Assembly (NCBI GenBank): GCA_026417755.1
Contig: JAOACQ010000016.1
Coordinates: forward strand, 1 to 34,242
Source: Brevinematales bacterium
GTDB lineage: Bacteria > Spirochaetota > Brevinematia > Brevinematales > JAOACQ01
Direction: 5' to 3'
DNA length: 34,242 bases
The notes beneath the pieces are model-generated. The model was given only the letters and a program-made list of their open reading frames with translations, searched no databases and had not been told where the DNA came from. Shown in pieces: positions 23,618 through 33,106 of the stretch (its first letter is position 1; every line of letters begins with the position of its first letter). Position numbers and translations under genes: made by a program.

Positions 23618-25813
23618 ATGAATTTTGAGTATTTTCTGTATTTCTTATCCGCCTTAATAATTTTAGCATTTTCTATTGAAGCAATAATTAAGAATCAAAC
23701 CCCTCTTAATATTGCTGCAAGTTTATTGTTATTTTTTATCGCTACAATAGTTGGTAGCGATCTTGGGGTAAAATATCTTTCCCAGAATGGATTTTCTGCT
23801 TTTCATGTTTTTCTTAAAATTGAGAATCTTGCTATTTACTATATTGGTTTCTTGGCATTTATTTTTTCTAGATATTTTCCGAGAGATAAACAGATTAAAA
23901 CAAGCTGGATTTTGGTTTTTACAGGTGTAGTTTATTTTATTTTATGTGCCTTGATTTCATTTTCAGAACTCAATATTTCAAGAATGTATATATCTTCTAA
24001 AGTAAATATTATAGCACCTAAAGTAAAATCTCTTGAAATAATTCCTCCAGAAATGAGAAAGAGTTATAATTTAATACTGAAGTATAATTTGTTACATTAT
24101 ATATTTGTTATAATATCCTGGCTCAATATTTTTATTTCTTCAATTTTTATAATAATAAAAAACAAAAAATCGAGCCTTATATTTCAGAAAAAACAAATAA
24201 GATATTTAATGGCTGGTTTTTTTGTATTTTTGTTTTTCTTTTTGATTTCAGAAACCAAGTTTTTACCCTCTCTTATAAATACTATTCTGAGACTAGGGGG
24301 TGTTCTTGTCTTTTCATTATCTTTACTTTATTCAATCATAAGTTATAGATTTGCAAACTTAAGAAATAAAATTGTTTCCTTTGTGAGGGAAAACATTATT
24401 AGTTTCTTTGTTATCTTACCTTTTATTATTGCTTTGATTGTCTCAAGAAGGTGGTTTTCCAATCTTCCAGCTTTGAGTTATTTCACTATTATAATTCTAT
24501 TTTTTCTGTTCTTGCTCTGGTTTCACAGGGTTGTTGGAGATTTTACAAAAAGGGCTCTGGGTTTTAAAACGATTATTGATATCACGGAAATCCTGTTTGA
24601 TAAAATTGCCTCTTCAAGAACCATAGAAGATTTAGCCAAAAATTCTATAAAAACATTAATGGAACTTATTAACATAAGAAGTGCACACTTTCTATATTTT
24701 AATATTAATAAAGAAGTATTTGAAATAGTATATTCTTCTAATGAAAAAAAATATTCTATTTCTGCTCTCAACCCTTTTTTCAGATATTTAACGAGGGAAA
24801 TAGATTTTCTAGATAGAGAAGTTATTAATTTCGATCCAAAATATTTAAACATTAAAGATATTGCAAATAGATATTTTGAAAGCTATGACACTGCTCTTGT
24901 TATCCCTTTATTCTATGAAAATACACTCACTGCTTTAATACATATCGATTATAAAATAGACAACAACTCTTTTACAAAAGAAGAAGCCGAAATCTTCAAA
25001 AAATTAAAAAAAGTATGTAATCTTTTACTTAATAATATAATATTATTTGAAAAAGATGAAAATGCAAAATTAACTAAAAGAGATATAATACTTGCTTCTC
25101 AGATTCAAGAAACAATCTTTCAAACTGATGTTCCAGTTTTTAAATATATTGACGTATATGCTTATCAAAAACCTGCAAAAGAAGTAAGTGGTGATTATTT
25201 CTTTATTCAAAAAATCAATGATGAAAAGCTAGGTTTTATTCTGGCAGATGTTTCTGGAAAAGGTTTTTCAGCCGCAATGGTATCAATGATGATCCATACT
25301 ATTTCACAAAGCCTTGAGTTTTCATCTGTCTCTCCAAGCAGTATTGTAACTAAAATAAATGAGGTTATGACTTCAAACATTACTGTTGGAAAAGTAAGCA
25401 AGATGCTCACATTTGCCACCGTTTTTTGTGGAGTGATAGACAAAGAAAATGGTGTTCTTGACTACTCAAGTGCAGGGCATCATCCGGCTATAGTTTATGA
25501 TATAGATAAAAATATTTTTCATTCAATAAAAGCATCATCACGGCCGGCAGGTATATTTAAAGAAGAGATATTCTCATCTCAAAAATTCTATTTCAAAGAA
25601 AATCAAATTTTCGTCTTTTATACAGATGGAATAACCGAGGCTATAAACGATAAAGAAGAGGAGTTTGGGACTGAAAGATTGAAACAAATAATTTTGAAAT
25701 ATAAAAATTTATCCTCTCAAAAAATAACTGAAAAAATTATAGAAGAGGTTGAAAAATTCGCGGGTGAGAAGGACCAATACGATGATATTACTTTAATAGT
25801 AATAAAGTTATAA
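23618..25813 (+). CDS. Membrane GAF-domain PP2C (SpoIIE/RsbU) phosphatase
   Basis: Signalling phosphatase of 731 residues. Residues 1-305 hold about eight hydrophobic segments forming a membrane sensor, 320-475 a GAF-like domain, a short linker helix 478-500, and 505-731 the PP2C domain with SGDYF (524-528), DVSGKG (544-549), AGHH (619-622), YTDGITEA (668-675) and DDIT (722-725), so the metal-binding aspartates are all present. It should dephosphorylate a serine on an STAS-type antagonist in a partner-switching pathway; none is nearby. ATG 23618 has GGAA before it and a TATAAT at 23582-23587 without a clear -35. It heads an operon with the barrel-like, GT-A-like and SpsF-like genes. Confidence 0.9.
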   Translation: MNFEYFLYFLSALIILAFSIEAIIKNQTPLNIAASLLLFFIATIVGSDLGVKYLSQNGFSAFHVFLKIENLAIYYIGFLAFIFSRYFPRDKQIKTSWILVFTGVVYFILCALISFSELNISRMYISSKVNIIAPKVKSLEIIPPEMRKSYNLILKYNLLHYIFVIISWLNIFISSIFIIIKNKKSSLIFQKKQIRYLMAGFFVFLFFFLISETKFLPSLINTILRLGGVLVFSLSLLYSIISYRFANLRNKIVSFVRENIISFFVILPFIIALIVSRRWFSNLPALSYFTIIILFFLFLLWFHRVVGDFTKRALGFKTIIDITEILFDKIASSRTIEDLAKNSIKTLMELINIRSAHFLYFNINKEVFEIVYSSNEKKYSISALNPFFRYLTREIDFLDREVINFDPKYLNIKDIANRYFESYDTALVIPLFYENTLTALIHIDYKIDNNSFTKEEAEIFKKLKKVCNLLLNNIILFEKDENAKLTKRDIILASQIQETIFQTDVPVFKYIDVYAYQKPAKEVSGDYFFIQKINDEKLGFILADVSGKGFSAAMVSMMIHTISQSLEFSSVSPSSIVTKINEVMTSNITVGKVSKMLTFATVFCGVIDKENGVLDYSSAGHHPAIVYDIDKNIFHSIKASSRPAGIFKEEIFSSQKFYFKENQIFVFYTDGITEAINDKEEEFGTERLKQIILKYKNLSSQKITEKIIEEVEKFAGEKDQYDDITLIVIKL

Positions 25814-25856
25814 TACTTTTATTCCGAAAATTGCTATATCCTAAGGAGGCTTTCTT

Positions 25857-26474
25857 ATGAAGAAGATATTAATCCTTGCTTTATTAATATATCCATTTTT
25901 ATTAAATGCTCAGGAAGCTAAACCACAAATACCAGCTCAGAATCCTTTTACAGTTATAAAACCCCTTCCCTATTCTCAACTCATAGGTTTTAAAGTTGGA
26001 GGGGCTTATTATGTTTATACTTCCTTAAGTGAAGCTACTTCCAGTATATTCTTTGAAAGTGTGATGAATAACTTTATTGGACTTGAGATTGAACTTGGGG
26101 CTTATAATATTCCAGTCACCAACTATAATGTTTCAGGCGTTGATATTTCAGGTAATGGCTTAAGAAAATATATCGAATTGTCTGGTGGATTCAAATTTTA
26201 TCTTTTTGGAGCCGGTCTTTATCTTGGTTTATCTTACAATGATTTTATCTCGGGTTATCTTATAACAGAATCTATGGGCTATAGATATTATAATACGATG
26301 TCTGATCAGGAAAGAGACTTCTTCTCTCTTCAGTTAGGCCCTGAGATTAATGCTCAGATTTCATCGGATTTATTCTCAAAAGTTGGAGTAAGGTTTATAT
26401 ACGGTTTTGTGCCTGATAGCCTTAATTATACAGTAGCTATAAGATTTTTTATTTCTTTCGCTTACGGTTTATAG
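25857..26474 (+). CDS. Predicted outer-membrane beta-barrel protein
   Basis: Protein of 205 residues with a signal peptide (MKKILILALLIYPFLLNAQ, cut near residue 19-20), then a Pro/Gln-rich linker and alternating aromatic/Gly strands (for example KVGGAYYVYTSL, LSGGFKFYLFGAGLYLGLSY, KVGVRFIYGFVP, YTVAIRFFISFAYGL), the pattern of a small eight-stranded barrel. It is not matched to a named family and lacks a terminal phenylalanine. A strong AAGGAGG precedes ATG 25857. It lies 43 bases after the phosphatase gene; a TATAAT at 25809-25814 could give it a promoter of its own. The call is structural and the function unknown. Confidence 0.65.
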   Translation: MKKILILALLIYPFLLNAQEAKPQIPAQNPFTVIKPLPYSQLIGFKVGGAYYVYTSLSEATSSIFFESVMNNFIGLEIELGAYNIPVTNYNVSGVDISGNGLRKYIELSGGFKFYLFGAGLYLGLSYNDFISGYLITESMGYRYYNTMSDQERDFFSLQLGPEINAQISSDLFSKVGVRFIYGFVPDSLNYTVAIRFFISFAYGL

Positions 26475-26490
26475 TCAAAAGGAATTATAA

Positions 26491-27429
26491 ATGGCTTTAC
26501 CTGTTTACTCAGAGATTTCTAACTTTTCTTATAGAAAAAATGAAATTAGAAAGTTTAATTTTTCACTTTCTTGTGTCTTTATAACTACTAATCTTTCTTC
26601 TTCTATCGAATCACTTAATTCGCTTTATAGCTTAATTTCTAAAAACAAGCAAAATATTGAACTTATTATAATAAACCTCGATAAGATTACATACAATTAT
26701 GATACTATTTTTACAACTTTTCCTTTTGTAAGAATATTTTTTGTAAAGGACAAAGCCACCATCAAAGAGATATTTCATTTGGGGATAGAAGAGGCATTTG
26801 CAAAAAATATTCTTTTCATAAAACAAGATTATGAAATTTTGAGTCTTGACCTCGATATGCTTAATATATATCTTTCAGAAATATCATTTGGAATAATCCA
26901 ACCATTAATTTTCAATGAAAATGAGGAAATTGTGCCAAATATCGTAAAAATAACTTACAAAGAAGGTTTATTAACCACCTACTCCACGGATATTGTTGGA
27001 GCAGATATTCCTTCTCTATATCCAAAATACTTTTGTTTCATAATAAACAAGAATGCAATTTTTTCTGATTTAGATCTTTATGACTATGAAAATGAAGATT
27101 ATTTTCTACTTGAACTTGGTTACAGACTATGGAAAAATGGTTTTACTGTTACACAAGCCAGAAATTTTAAAGCATTCTATATGGAAGAAAAAGATGATAT
27201 AGACATATCTAATGATTTAGAATACTTAATATTTAATCTAAGGAACATAAAATATCACAGTCTTTCGGCTGGTAGAGGTTTTTTTATTTTTAAAGCTATC
27301 TTAAAAAATTTTTTAAAATTGAATCTTAACTATATTTCAAAACTGAGAAAAAGCAAAAAACAGATAAAAAAACATTTCCCTATTGAGGATCTTGAAATAT
27401 TGTCGATAATCAATAAGGATATTCCTTAA
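26491..27429 (+). CDS. GT-A-like (family 2-like) glycosyltransferase, possibly degenerate
   Basis: Cytoplasmic-looking protein of 312 residues, no signal or membrane segment. It resembles a GT-A glycosyltransferase: CVFITTNLSSSIESLNSLYSLISKNKQNIELIIINLD (28-64) is the first nucleotide-binding half, FVRIFFVKDKATIKEIFHLGIEEAFAKNILFIKQDYEIL (about 78-116) the helix leading to where a DxD motif should be. That place reads KQDYEI, so metal binding is uncertain. The later EDYFLLELGYRLWKNGFTV (about 205-223) fits the acceptor-side helix (ED and W-G). AAGGA precedes ATG 26491. It lies between the barrel-like gene and the SpsF-like gene; its substrate is unknown. Confidence 0.6.
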   Translation: MALPVYSEISNFSYRKNEIRKFNFSLSCVFITTNLSSSIESLNSLYSLISKNKQNIELIIINLDKITYNYDTIFTTFPFVRIFFVKDKATIKEIFHLGIEEAFAKNILFIKQDYEILSLDLDMLNIYLSEISFGIIQPLIFNENEEIVPNIVKITYKEGLLTTYSTDIVGADIPSLYPKYFCFIINKNAIFSDLDLYDYENEDYFLLELGYRLWKNGFTVTQARNFKAFYMEEKDDIDISNDLEYLIFNLRNIKYHSLSAGRGFFIFKAILKNFLKLNLNYISKLRKSKKQIKKHFPIEDLEILSIINKDIP

Positions 27430-27442
27430 ATGGGAGGTTTTT

Positions 27443-28189
27443 ATGTTAAAAGAGATTGATGCTATTGTTCAGACAAGGATTGATTCTACAAGGTTGCCAG
27501 GTAAAGCAATAATGCCATTAAATGGAAAACCAATAATAGCTCATATAGTTGATAGACTCTCATTATCAAAATATCTAAGAAAAATTATAATTGCAACAAC
27601 GGAAGATTCGATAGAAGTAATTAAAAAGGCTTTAGTAGGTTACAAAAATATAGAATTTTTTGTTGGTAGCAAAAATAATGTTTTAGAAAGATATTTTAAA
27701 GCTAGTGAAGAAGCCGGCTCAAAAATTGTAGTAAGAGCAACCGGTGATAATCCTCTTGTATGTCCTGAATTTCTGGATAAAGCTATAGAAATTCATGTAA
27801 ATAGTGATGCAGACTTGACACATTATCTTGGCATTCCTCTTGGAACCGGTGTTGAAGTTATAAAAAAAGAAGCATTAAAGATTGCTTATAAAAGCACAAG
27901 AGATCCTTATGATCTTGAACACGTTACACCTTTTATCTATAAAAATAGAGATTCTTTTAAAGTTTTGGAACCTCTATCTACCGGAATGTATTATGCTCCT
28001 GAAATCAGGGTTACAGTTGACACAAAAGAAGATTTTGATAGAGTATCAAAAGTTTTTGAATATTATAAAAACAAGAAATTCATCTCGATGGAAGATATAA
28101 TAGAATATTTTGAATGCCAAGAGAAAAAAAGCATAAGAGCAATCGCATCCACAAAAATTAAAACTAGTATGATAGCAAGACTTATATAA
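27443..28189 (+). CDS. SpsF/NeuA-family cytidylyltransferase
   Basis: Cytidylyltransferase of the acylneuraminate (SpsF-like) family, 248 residues, which would activate a sugar acid or similar compound as a CMP derivative. The nucleotide-binding signature IVQTRIDSTRLPGKAIMPLNGKP opens the protein, with RATGDNPLVCPEFLD (about 97-111) providing the metal-binding aspartate, and IRVTVDTKEDF (about 188-198) near the end. ATG 27443 lies behind GGGAGG, 13 bases after the GT-A-like gene. Relatives act in spore-coat, capsule and flagellin glycosylation; the companion GT gene fits a glycosylation role, but the sugar is unknown. The C-terminal 25 residues are basic and perhaps disordered. Confidence 0.85.
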   Translation: MLKEIDAIVQTRIDSTRLPGKAIMPLNGKPIIAHIVDRLSLSKYLRKIIIATTEDSIEVIKKALVGYKNIEFFVGSKNNVLERYFKASEEAGSKIVVRATGDNPLVCPEFLDKAIEIHVNSDADLTHYLGIPLGTGVEVIKKEALKIAYKSTRDPYDLEHVTPFIYKNRDSFKVLEPLSTGMYYAPEIRVTVDTKEDFDRVSKVFEYYKNKKFISMEDIIEYFECQEKKSIRAIASTKIKTSMIARLI

Positions 28190-28261
28190 ACTTCTTAAAT
28201 TCCAATATAACTTTCAAAAAATATTTTAAATTATAAATTCTTTTTCAAAAAATCCCACAAC

Positions 28262-29230
28262 TTAAGGAATTTCAACCTTATTTAATATATCTTCTATAAC
28301 CTTTTCTGGTGTTATTTCTTCTGCCTCTGCCTCAAAAGAAAGAATAATTCTATGCCTCAATATATCATACGCTACACTTTTTACATCTTCTGGTATTACA
28401 TATCCTCTGCCATCAAAAAATGCCTCAACTTTTGCAGCTTTTACAAAGTTGATGGAAGCTCTCGGAGAAGCTCCGTATCTTACCAGCCCCTTTTCATATG
28501 TTCTTGTAGCATAGACAAGATTTACAATATAATCATAGATTTTTTCATCTATATAAATTTCCTCAACAAATCTTTGCAACTCTAAAATATCTTCCTTTGT
28601 AGCAACCTGTCTTGGAAGTGGATAGGTAAGACCGCTCATCCTGTGTATTATTCTTTTCTCTTCTTTTGGAGATGGATAATCTATAAGAATTTTCATATAA
28701 AATCTATCTGTCTGAGCTTCGGGTAAAGGATATGTTCCTTCCTGCTCTATGGGGTTTTGAGTTGCCATAACAAAGAAAGGCTCCGGAAGCGGGTAAGTAG
28801 TATCTCCTATCGTTACAGTCTTTTCCTGCATAGATTCAAGCAAGGCAGATTGAACCTTAGAAGGTGCTCTATTTATTTCATCAGCAAGAATAAAATTCGC
28901 AAAGATAGGTCCTTTTTTCACCTCAAAATTTCCATCTGATTGTCTATATATAAGTGTTCCTCGTATATCCGCAGGAAGCATATCTGGAGTAAACTGTATC
29001 CTCTTAAACTCAAGATTAAGTATTTGTGCCATTGTTCTAATAGCAAGTGTTTTTGCAAGACCTGGTACGCCTTCAAGAAGAATATGCCCACCAGATAAAA
29101 TTGCAGACATCATCCTTTTGAATAATTTTTCTTGCCCAACTATAACCTTTTCAAACTCATTCTTTATTTTTTCTATCACTTTAATTTTTTCTTCTGCTTT
29201 CTCTGTGAGAAGTCTAATTTCATCGTTCAT
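28262..29230 (-). CDS. MoxR-family AAA+ ATPase
   Basis: AAA+ chaperone-like ATPase, 322 residues. Walker A GVPGLAKT (54-61), Walker B FILADE (113-118), sensor 1 ATQNP (156-160) and DRF (175-177) are all intact, and the family-specific GTYPLPEAQTDRF is present. MoxR proteins help mature or activate partners, usually encoded next door with DUF58 or von Willebrand A domains. Here no such partner follows: the gene ends 72 bases from the convergent SpsF-like gene. AGGAGGT precedes ATG 29230, inside the end of the DUF192 gene (11-base overlap). Confidence 0.93.
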   Translation of the reverse strand: MNDEIRLLTEKAEEKIKVIEKIKNEFEKVIVGQEKLFKRMMSAILSGGHILLEGVPGLAKTLAIRTMAQILNLEFKRIQFTPDMLPADIRGTLIYRQSDGNFEVKKGPIFANFILADEINRAPSKVQSALLESMQEKTVTIGDTTYPLPEPFFVMATQNPIEQEGTYPLPEAQTDRFYMKILIDYPSPKEEKRIIHRMSGLTYPLPRQVATKEDILELQRFVEEIYIDEKIYDYIVNLVYATRTYEKGLVRYGASPRASINFVKAAKVEAFFDGRGYVIPEDVKSVAYDILRHRIILSFEAEAEEITPEKVIEDILNKVEIP

Positions 29231-29615
29231 TAAGACCTCCTAATTTATTGCTTATTTTATGTATTAGTTCTTTCAAATTTTCTTTCTCTATCAAATTTGA
29301 ATATGAATATTTTAGCTCAAGTACATATTTTATATTTGTATTAGAAGATGAAATAATCTTTGTTGAAAGTTTCTCCGGTTTATATATCTCTTTTGGGTTG
29401 AAATTTTCATCAATAAAAATCATAAAAATATCAAGGTAGGTGTTTTTCATCCAATAGGAAACTTCTTCCGGCTTTTCATGTATAAAAAGCATTCCATCAA
29501 TACTACCCCATTTTCTTCTATTCATTAATCCCTTCTCTCTTTCACTTTCAGTAGATGCAACTTCAAACCTCAATACATTTGTAAGTAATACAATAGTAAT
29601 AATAAGTGGTTGCAT
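29220..29615 (-). CDS. DUF192-family exported protein
   Basis: Protein of 131 residues. A short hydrophobic start (QPLIITIVLLTNVLRF) acts as a signal peptide or anchor, followed by the DUF192 core: VASTESEREKGLMNRRKW, DGMLFIHEKPEEVSYWMKNTYLDIFMIFID. The family is small, secreted and of unknown role. I chose ATG 29615: GAGGAG lies 7 bases before it, whereas the ATG at 29627 is itself part of that ribosome site. It overlaps the moxR start, so the two are probably made together. Confidence 0.85.
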   Translation of the reverse strand: MQPLIITIVLLTNVLRFEVASTESEREKGLMNRRKWGSIDGMLFIHEKPEEVSYWMKNTYLDIFMIFIDENFNPKEIYKPEKLSTKIISSSNTNIKYVLELKYSYSNLIEKENLKELIHKISNKLGGLNER

Positions 29616-29660
29616 ACTACTCCTCATTATGTTTATAACTTGAAATTTAAATAAAGTTTT

Positions 29661-30500
29661 TTATTTCTTTATTATTAAAACTTTCGCTAATGCAGTATAA
29701 GTTTTTCTCCCAAAATTAAAAACAACTTTATCTTTTTCTGAAATTTTTTCATTATTAAAAAAGTTATCAATTTGATTAAAGACCAGGTCAAAGTCTCTTT
29801 TTATTTTCCAACTTTCGTCAGGATTGGATTCATCTAACAATATAACAAATATTCGGTTGTCAGCACCAAATCTTTGTGCTCCCTGATTTTCATACATCCA
29901 CTTTGCTAAATCTTTTGGATTCTTAATAGCCTTTCCCAAATCATATCCTTGAGGTAAATAAGTTACCTTTAAATCGAATGGTTGACCGTCAAAGAATATA
30001 TCAATTCCTTTAACATTTTTAATAGTGGGTATTACATTTTCGTGATTGCTTATATGCTCTTCAATTAGTACTGTTGTCCAATGGTTAAACCAGGTACAGA
30101 TTACATAATTTGTTATTTCTTTATGGAGTTTTCCTTTTACTTTACATATTAAATCTTGATAACGAACAAATTTTCTTACGTACTCATTTTGGATTTTCTG
30201 ATCCAGTTGTCCCTGAACTACACCCCAGGAAAAGCTTTCGACCTTCATTAATTCTTTTTTCAACTCTTCATCAGAGATATTTAACTTTTGTTTCTCAATT
30301 GTTTTTCTTTCCATATATTTCTGTTTTATAAAATTATCAATATCTTTTTCTGCTCCCGGCTTTTTTAATATTCTTTTTATGATTTCTTCTGCAGAACCTC
30401 TTTTAGATAAATTAAATTTACCTGCTAATATTTTCAATTCTGGCAAACGAATACATTCTAATTTTAATTTCAGAACTTCTTCTTTATTCAATAGAGGCAT
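29661..30500 (-). CDS. Type II restriction endonuclease with SAP-like domain
   Basis: Probable restriction enzyme of 279 residues paired with the methyltransferase directly upstream (11-base gap). Residues 14-47 look like a SAP DNA-binding motif (IRLPELKILAGKFNLSKRGSAEEIIKRILK). The catalytic PD-(D/E)xK core is suggested by Asp167 in GIDIFFDG and Asp176-Leu-Lys178 in PFDLK; EEHI (147-150) may supply the preceding helix. I do not recognise the specificity. ATG 30500 lies behind AGGAG at good spacing. Modification-then-restriction order in one transcript lets the host be protected first. The symbol is left blank because the recognition site is unknown. Confidence 0.78.
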   Translation of the reverse strand: MPLLNKEEVLKLKLECIRLPELKILAGKFNLSKRGSAEEIIKRILKKPGAEKDIDNFIKQKYMERKTIEKQKLNISDEELKKELMKVESFSWGVVQGQLDQKIQNEYVRKFVRYQDLICKVKGKLHKEITNYVICTWFNHWTTVLIEEHISNHENVIPTIKNVKGIDIFFDGQPFDLKVTYLPQGYDLGKAIKNPKDLAKWMYENQGAQRFGADNRIFVILLDESNPDESWKIKRDFDLVFNQIDNFFNNEKISEKDKVVFNFGRKTYTALAKVLIIKK

Positions 30501-30511
30501 AATCTTAACTC

Positions 30512-31654
30512 CTATTTTTTCTTGAATAGCATAATGTATTCATGTTTAAAGATATAAAAACCCCCTGCCAATGCTCTATATCTCCATAACTCCTTTTGAT
30601 TTCTTTTACCTCTTGTTTCTTCAAAATTTTTCACAATTATACTTTTAAGTAAATATTCTCTCTTTAATATTTCTTGCATACAATAAAACCCTAAGGGGAT
30701 CCACTCCCCTTTGGAATATTTGTCCCCTATAACCAGTACTAAGTATCTTTCTTTTTCTAAATAGAGGGATATATTGTTGACAACTTCACCAAACATTTTT
30801 AAAAATTCTTCGATGTTATTTGCGTTTGAAATGTCCTTCGCATCATTTGAAAATTTTATAATATCGTGATAAGGAGGATGCAAAATAACTAATTGAAATT
30901 TATCAATTTTGTAATTACTTAAAATTGATTTTATATCAATCGTTCTGCTATCTCCTATTATTACATCGCTAATTATACCATCCTTGTTTTGTTCTTTGTC
31001 TATCAATTTTTTCGCTTCTTTTGCAACTTTTTCGTTTAATTCAATTCCTATTCCATTTCTGCCTAACCTTCGACATTCAATTAAGGTTGTTCCACTTCCA
31101 AGGAATGGGTCTAAAACCCAGTCTCCTTTTTTGGTATATCTTAACATCATCTGACGAGGGATTTGAGGAATAAAATTTCCCCAATACCATCCAAGATGTG
31201 CTCCTGAACTATCCCTTTTGTCTAATATCCAAAGACTATCAGTAATAATATCATCATATTCCTTCCATCTTAAGAGATTTATATCATTAATTTTATTTGT
31301 TTTGACATTTTTTACACTCTCCTCTAGCCTTTTTAAGTAATATTTAGCTCTTTCAAATGTTTGAGATTCTAAAATTTGATTTAACTCTGAAAATAAGATA
31401 TCTCTACGTAAATAAATAGTATCTACTTTAACTTCACTCTTAAACAAATCCTCTTTGTCTTTTTTATTATCACTCAAAATACTTTTTAAGATAAGTATTC
31501 TATTTTTTAACGAACTTAAATCAGTTATTTTTTCAATTTCAGATAACAATTCAACAATTTTTGCTTTATTTAAAGTCAACATCACCATATTATAAGGAGT
31601 AGATTTTATTTCAACACTTTTAGAAAATGACTTTTCAGCGTTATAAATTTCCAT
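30512..31654 (-). CDS. DNA methyltransferase of the restriction-modification pair (N4-cytosine or N6-adenine)
   Basis: SAM-dependent amino-methyltransferase, 380 residues. SAM-binding motif I VLDPFLGSGTTLIE (180-193) precedes catalytic motif IV HPPY (259-262); motif X-like residues SGAHLGWYWGNFIP lie at 150-163. The order I then IV differs from the common beta class. HPPY replaces the usual (D/N/S)PPY, and the leading His is unusual. Residues 25-120 form a helical, charged N-terminal extension. ATG 31654 has GAAGGA upstream, 38 bases after ahcY. The endonuclease gene follows in the same direction. Adenine or cytosine target cannot be decided here. Confidence 0.85.
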   Translation of the reverse strand: MEIYNAEKSFSKSVEIKSTPYNMVMLTLNKAKIVELLSEIEKITDLSSLKNRILILKSILSDNKKDKEDLFKSEVKVDTIYLRRDILFSELNQILESQTFERAKYYLKRLEESVKNVKTNKINDINLLRWKEYDDIITDSLWILDKRDSSGAHLGWYWGNFIPQIPRQMMLRYTKKGDWVLDPFLGSGTTLIECRRLGRNGIGIELNEKVAKEAKKLIDKEQNKDGIISDVIIGDSRTIDIKSILSNYKIDKFQLVILHPPYHDIIKFSNDAKDISNANNIEEFLKMFGEVVNNISLYLEKERYLVLVIGDKYSKGEWIPLGFYCMQEILKREYLLKSIIVKNFEETRGKRNQKELWRYRALAGGFYIFKHEYIMLFKKK

Positions 31655-31692
31655 TTTTCCTTCTCCCTTTTTAATACTTTTTCTTTACTACA

Positions 31693-33093
31693 TCAATACC
31701 TATAATGTTCAGGCTTATATGGCCCATCAATAGGAACACCAATATAATCTGCCTGTTTCTGAGTTAACTTTGTAAGTTTAACACCTATCTTTTCAAGATG
31801 AAGCCTTGCAACCTCTTCATCAAGATGTTTTGGAAGTCTATAAACCTTCTTTTCATACTTTCCTTTGTTCTTCCATAAGTCTATCTGAGCCATTGCTTGA
31901 TTAGTAAATGAGTTCGACATTACAAATGAAGGATGGCCTGTAGCACACCCAAGATTTACAAGCCTTCCTTCCGCAAGTAAATATATACAATGCCCATCAG
32001 GGAAAATGTATTTGTCATATTGCGGTTTAATATTTTCTCTCTTAATCCCCGGATAACTATTAAGTTTATCGACTTGTATTTCATCATCAAAATGCCCTAT
32101 ATTGCAAACTATAGCTCCATCTTTCATTTTCTCCATATGTTCAATTCTTATAATATCACAATTTCCTGTTGCAGTTACATAAATATCAGCTATATCAAGG
32201 ACATCTTCAACAGTTTTTACCTCGTAGCCTTCCATAGCGGCTTGAAGAGCACAGATCGGATCAATCTCAGTAACAATAACTCTTGCACCCATTCCTCGCA
32301 AAGCCTGTGCCGAGCCTTTTCCTACATCACCATACCCACAGACTACAGCAACCTTACCAGCTATCATTACGTCTGTAGCTCTTTTTATTCCATCAATAAG
32401 AGATTCCCTACATCCATAAATATTGTCAAATTTTGACTTCGTAACCGAATCATTCACATTTATTGCCGGTGCAAGTAACTCTCCTTTATCCATAAGTTGA
32501 TATAGTCTTCTGACACCTGTGGTTGTTTCTTCGGAAATACCATTAAGTTCATTAACTACATTGTGCCAGAAAGTTGGCTCATTCTTAAGTGTTTCTTTAA
32601 GAAGTGAAAAAATTATTTCCTCCTCCTTGTTTTTTGGTTTTACATCAAGAATTTTTGGATCATTTTCAGCCTTATAACCAAGATGAATAAGTAATGTAGC
32701 ATCTCCACCATCATCAACAATCTGCATTGGACCTTTACCACCCGGAAAAGTTAATGCTTGCTTTGTGCACCACCAGTATTCTTCAAGAGTTTCCCCCTTC
32801 CAGGCAAACACAGGAATACCTCTCTTGGCAATAGCGGCAGCAGCTTCATCTTGTGTTGAGAAAATATTACAACTTGCCCATCTTACATCTGCACCTAGTT
32901 CAACAAGCGTTTCTATCAAAACTGCTGTTTCTATTGTCATATGGAGAGAGCCAGATATTCTCACGCCCTTAAGAGGTTTTTCTTTTGCGTACTTTTCTCT
33001 TACACTCATTAATCCTGGCATTTCTCTTTCTGCTATTTCTATTTTTTTTCTTCCAAGTTCAGCTAAACCAATATCTTTAACTTTATATTCCAT
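31693..33093 (-). CDS. ahcY: S-adenosylhomocysteine hydrolase
   Basis: NAD-dependent enzyme that splits S-adenosylhomocysteine into adenosine and homocysteine, removing the inhibitory by-product of SAM methylations. At 466 residues it is the longer bacterial form. The substrate region [16 protein letters not shown] (48-63), the [21 protein letters not shown] stretch with the conserved Lys and Asp, the Rossmann motif GYGDVGKG (about 258-265) and the C-terminal KPEHYRY are all clear. GGAGGA precedes ATG 33093; glnS ends 13 bases before it, so the two are in one operon. It is followed by the methyltransferase gene, whose product makes S-adenosylhomocysteine. Confidence 0.97.
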   Translation of the reverse strand: MEYKVKDIGLAELGRKKIEIAEREMPGLMSVREKYAKEKPLKGVRISGSLHMTIETAVLIETLVELGADVRWASCNIFSTQDEAAAAIAKRGIPVFAWKGETLEEYWWCTKQALTFPGGKGPMQIVDDGGDATLLIHLGYKAENDPKILDVKPKNKEEEIIFSLLKETLKNEPTFWHNVVNELNGISEETTTGVRRLYQLMDKGELLAPAINVNDSVTKSKFDNIYGCRESLIDGIKRATDVMIAGKVAVVCGYGDVGKGSAQALRGMGARVIVTEIDPICALQAAMEGYEVKTVEDVLDIADIYVTATGNCDIIRIEHMEKMKDGAIVCNIGHFDDEIQVDKLNSYPGIKRENIKPQYDKYIFPDGHCIYLLAEGRLVNLGCATGHPSFVMSNSFTNQAMAQIDLWKNKGKYEKKVYRLPKHLDEEVARLHLEKIGVKLTKLTQKQADYIGVPIDGPYKPEHYRY

Positions 33094-33106
33094 AAAATTC
33101 CTCCGC

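Noticed and set aside
28190-28261. Bidirectional terminator between the SpsF-like gene and moxR
   Set aside because: Only AT-rich sequence with a repeated TTTCAAAAAAT-like stretch and no hairpin.
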